A stretch of DNA of 64,000 nt from Thalassotalea atypica. GTDB taxonomy: Bacteria; Pseudomonadota; Gammaproteobacteria; Enterobacterales; Alteromonadaceae. Below the pieces are notes generated by a model. It made no database searches and was not told the origin of the DNA. It saw only the letters and a program-made list of their open reading frames with translations. Below are positions 62,631-64,000 of this stretch, piece after piece (position 1 is the first letter of the stretch; each line of letters opens with the position of its first letter). The translations under genes were made by a program, and so were the position numbers. Where the stretch lies: the NCBI RefSeq assembly GCF_030295975.1, contig NZ_AP027364.1:868001-932000 (forward strand), in the 5' to 3' direction.

Positions 62631-63526
62631 TGAAGAGAGTAAACCAAAAGGGCATTGCTTTAATTCAAGTGCTGATCATTTCAATCATATTGGCTATGTT
62701 AGGCATATATATCAGCCAAACGGTTCGCTCTCAGATACACTCGGCTGGCGTTATGAAGCAAAGTCAGCAAGCTATTGCTGATTTAGAATCAGCTGAAGCT
62801 GAGTTGTTGCACTATCTGGCAACGGAAAGTCGTTACCCATCTAAAACAGATGAAGGCATCAGGGCTCGATGGAATTTTTACGGCAAGCCATTTCTAATAA
62901 ATGAACATGTCATAGCAACCATTCAAGATGTATCAAGCTTGTTAAGCATTAATCATGTTAATCGTAGATTGGCAGAAAACTTATTTTATCGATTAGGTAA
63001 AGAGAATGAGCCTGTCCGAATATTCTTGGACTCGCTGGCTGACTGGAAAGACAAAGACGACTTAACTCATCTAAACGGTGCAGAGTCGAGCTACTATGAA
63101 AAGACGTTAGGTTATGGACCAAGAAATTCATATCTGCAATCTTTTGCTGAAATTAGTCATATCAAACAAGGGGATTTGTTAACTAATCATCAATGGAAAC
63201 AATATTTTTCACTTTCCTTAGGAACATCTTTTAACCCACTAAATGCGCCTGAACACCTGCTTAGCGCCTACTTAGATGATGTACAAGCATTTCAACAAGT
63301 CGTCGAATTAAGAGAGAATAAAGAATTAAATGGGTTTGCTTTCTTTCAAGCGACTGGTATTGACGAGGATGATTTTATATCATTCCGTACTGGGCGAGTT
63401 TTTAACATTAAGTTAGAAACAGCAAATAACGAAAACTATTTAAACAAAAGTATGACGGTAGAGGTTCGCGCGAACTCAAAAAAACGCCCCATTCTAATGA
63501 CAAATATAACTTGGAATAACTCGTGA
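62630..63526 (+). CDS. GspK-like minor pseudopilin
   Basis: The 298-residue protein has KG|IALIQVLIISIILAMLGIY. It lacks Glu at +5 (Gln instead), a known property of GspK, which caps the pseudopilus. The large head contains the ESAEAELLHYL segment, the DWKDKDD calcium-type loop and the NPLNAPEHLLSAYL motif typical of GspK. Its stop overlaps the next gene by 4 bases. Confidence 0.86.
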   Translation: MKRVNQKGIALIQVLIISIILAMLGIYISQTVRSQIHSAGVMKQSQQAIADLESAEAELLHYLATESRYPSKTDEGIRARWNFYGKPFLINEHVIATIQDVSSLLSINHVNRRLAENLFYRLGKENEPVRIFLDSLADWKDKDDLTHLNGAESSYYEKTLGYGPRNSYLQSFAEISHIKQGDLLTNHQWKQYFSLSLGTSFNPLNAPEHLLSAYLDDVQAFQQVVELRENKELNGFAFFQATGIDEDDFISFRTGRVFNIKLETANNENYLNKSMTVEVRANSKKRPILMTNITWNNS

Positions 63527-64000
63527 ATTTCGAAGTACTAAATCAAATTCCATTGCTGCAACAGCAACTTAACAAAAGAATAGCTTATTATTCTAACTCG
63601 CTATTAGCGTTAGAAGAAAACAAATTTGAAGCTGTTGAAAATGATAAAAAACGTATTGTCATTGTTGCTAAAACTCATTACAGCGAACGTTGGCAAGCTT
63701 TTTCAGCTATCAATAAATCGGAGCTGAATAAGTTACTTTCTTTAAAAAAGCAATCAACAGAACTCAATAACAGTATTTTTCAAATTATTGAAAACAAAAA
63801 TATCGACGGCTTTGATGTTAAAACTATAGAATTTTCCCCTGAACTGATGGCTAAACTTGGCACAGCCAATATTTATGTTCCTGAAACAGAGTTGTTTCAT
63901 CAAGGATTCGATTCTATTTTGGAAATAGAGACGCCTATAGGTACTTTGTTTAGCTCTGCCACAGGTAACAAAGTGAATAGCGCGTATGCCAAAGGTATTG
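63523..64000 (+). CDS. Unrecognised gene after gspK, cut by window end
   Basis: An open frame starts at GTG 63523 within the gspK stop (GTGA overlap) and runs to the window edge without a stop, giving at least 159 residues. The N-terminal part is charged and helical (MNFEVLNQIPLLQQQLNKRI). I see no membrane helix, no prepilin motif and no clear ASKHA ATPase motif as expected for GspL. By position it could stand for GspL/GspM or be an operon-specific component. It continues outside the window. Confidence 0.75.
   Translation, partial: MNFEVLNQIPLLQQQLNKRIAYYSNSLLALEENKFEAVENDKKRIVIVAKTHYSERWQAFSAINKSELNKLLSLKKQSTELNNSIFQIIENKNIDGFDVKTIEFSPELMAKLGTANIYVPETELFHQGFDSILEIETPIGTLFSSATGNKVNSAYAKGI

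Overview
The window looks like a chromosomal stretch from an AT-rich marine gammaproteobacterium with a polar flagellum, most likely in or near Alteromonadales (Colwellia/Thalassotalea/Pseudoalteromonas-like). The reasons are the FlrA-FlrB-FlrC cascade, FlhF/FlhG polar-number control, the order fliA-cheY-cheZ-cheA-cheB-motCD-parC-parP-cheW-DUF2802, and the MlaA and SLBB-exporter neighbours. Genus assignment is inference. I found no tRNA, rRNA, CRISPR array, insertion sequence or phage gene. No gene-free stretch exceeds 300 bases; the longest is 7545-7801.

Layout. (1) 1-3458: 3' end of a flagellin gene, a strong terminator, then flaG, fliD, fliS and a small FliT-like gene. (2) 3521-7544, minus strand: two Maf-type flagellin glycosyltransferase genes with an 85-residue orphan between them. 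(3) 7802-20429: a flagellin-glycan cluster. pseB, pseC, an SpsF-type cytidylyltransferase, a short NeuB-like synthase and a PseG-like hydrolase come first. They are followed by an unusual set: a methyltransferase, a cytidylyltransferase-like/methyltransferase fusion, a DXS-like thiamine enzyme, an SDR, an ATP-grasp ligase and a GH57-like protein. (4) 20534-43739: flagellar regulators (flrABC), basal body and export apparatus (fliEFGHIJ, fliKLMNOPQR-flhB, flhA), flhF, flhG and fliA. (5) 43785-52580: chemotaxis and stator operon. (6) 52668-64000: mlaA, a six-SLBB polysaccharide exporter, wecA, and a type II secretion-like operon (G-E-F-H-I-J-K order) ending in a gene cut by the window edge.

Regulatory reading. 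By eye I find sigma-54 (-24/-12) promoters with exact GG-N10-GC spacing before maf (minus strand), pseB, the first methyltransferase, flrB, fliE, fliK and flhA. In the same intergenic regions there are dyads of the form GTCAA-N4-TTGAC, which matches the published Pseudomonas FleQ site as I recall it. FlrA is the FleQ homologue here. One such dyad lies exactly between the divergent maf and pseB promoters, one or two lie before flrA itself, one lies upstream of the flrB promoter, and one lies in the leader of the methyltransferase gene. Together they suggest that glycan synthesis, glycan transfer and flagellar assembly form one FlrA/RpoN regulon.

The strongest candidate for new biology is the 12.5-20.4 kb glycan-modification set. 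No PseH-type acetyltransferase is visible, but a thiamine-dependent carbon-transfer enzyme, a reductase, an ATP-grasp ligase, two methyltransferases and a glycosidase-like protein are co-oriented and overlapping. That would be consistent with synthesis of an unusually acylated and methylated nonulosonate on flagellin.
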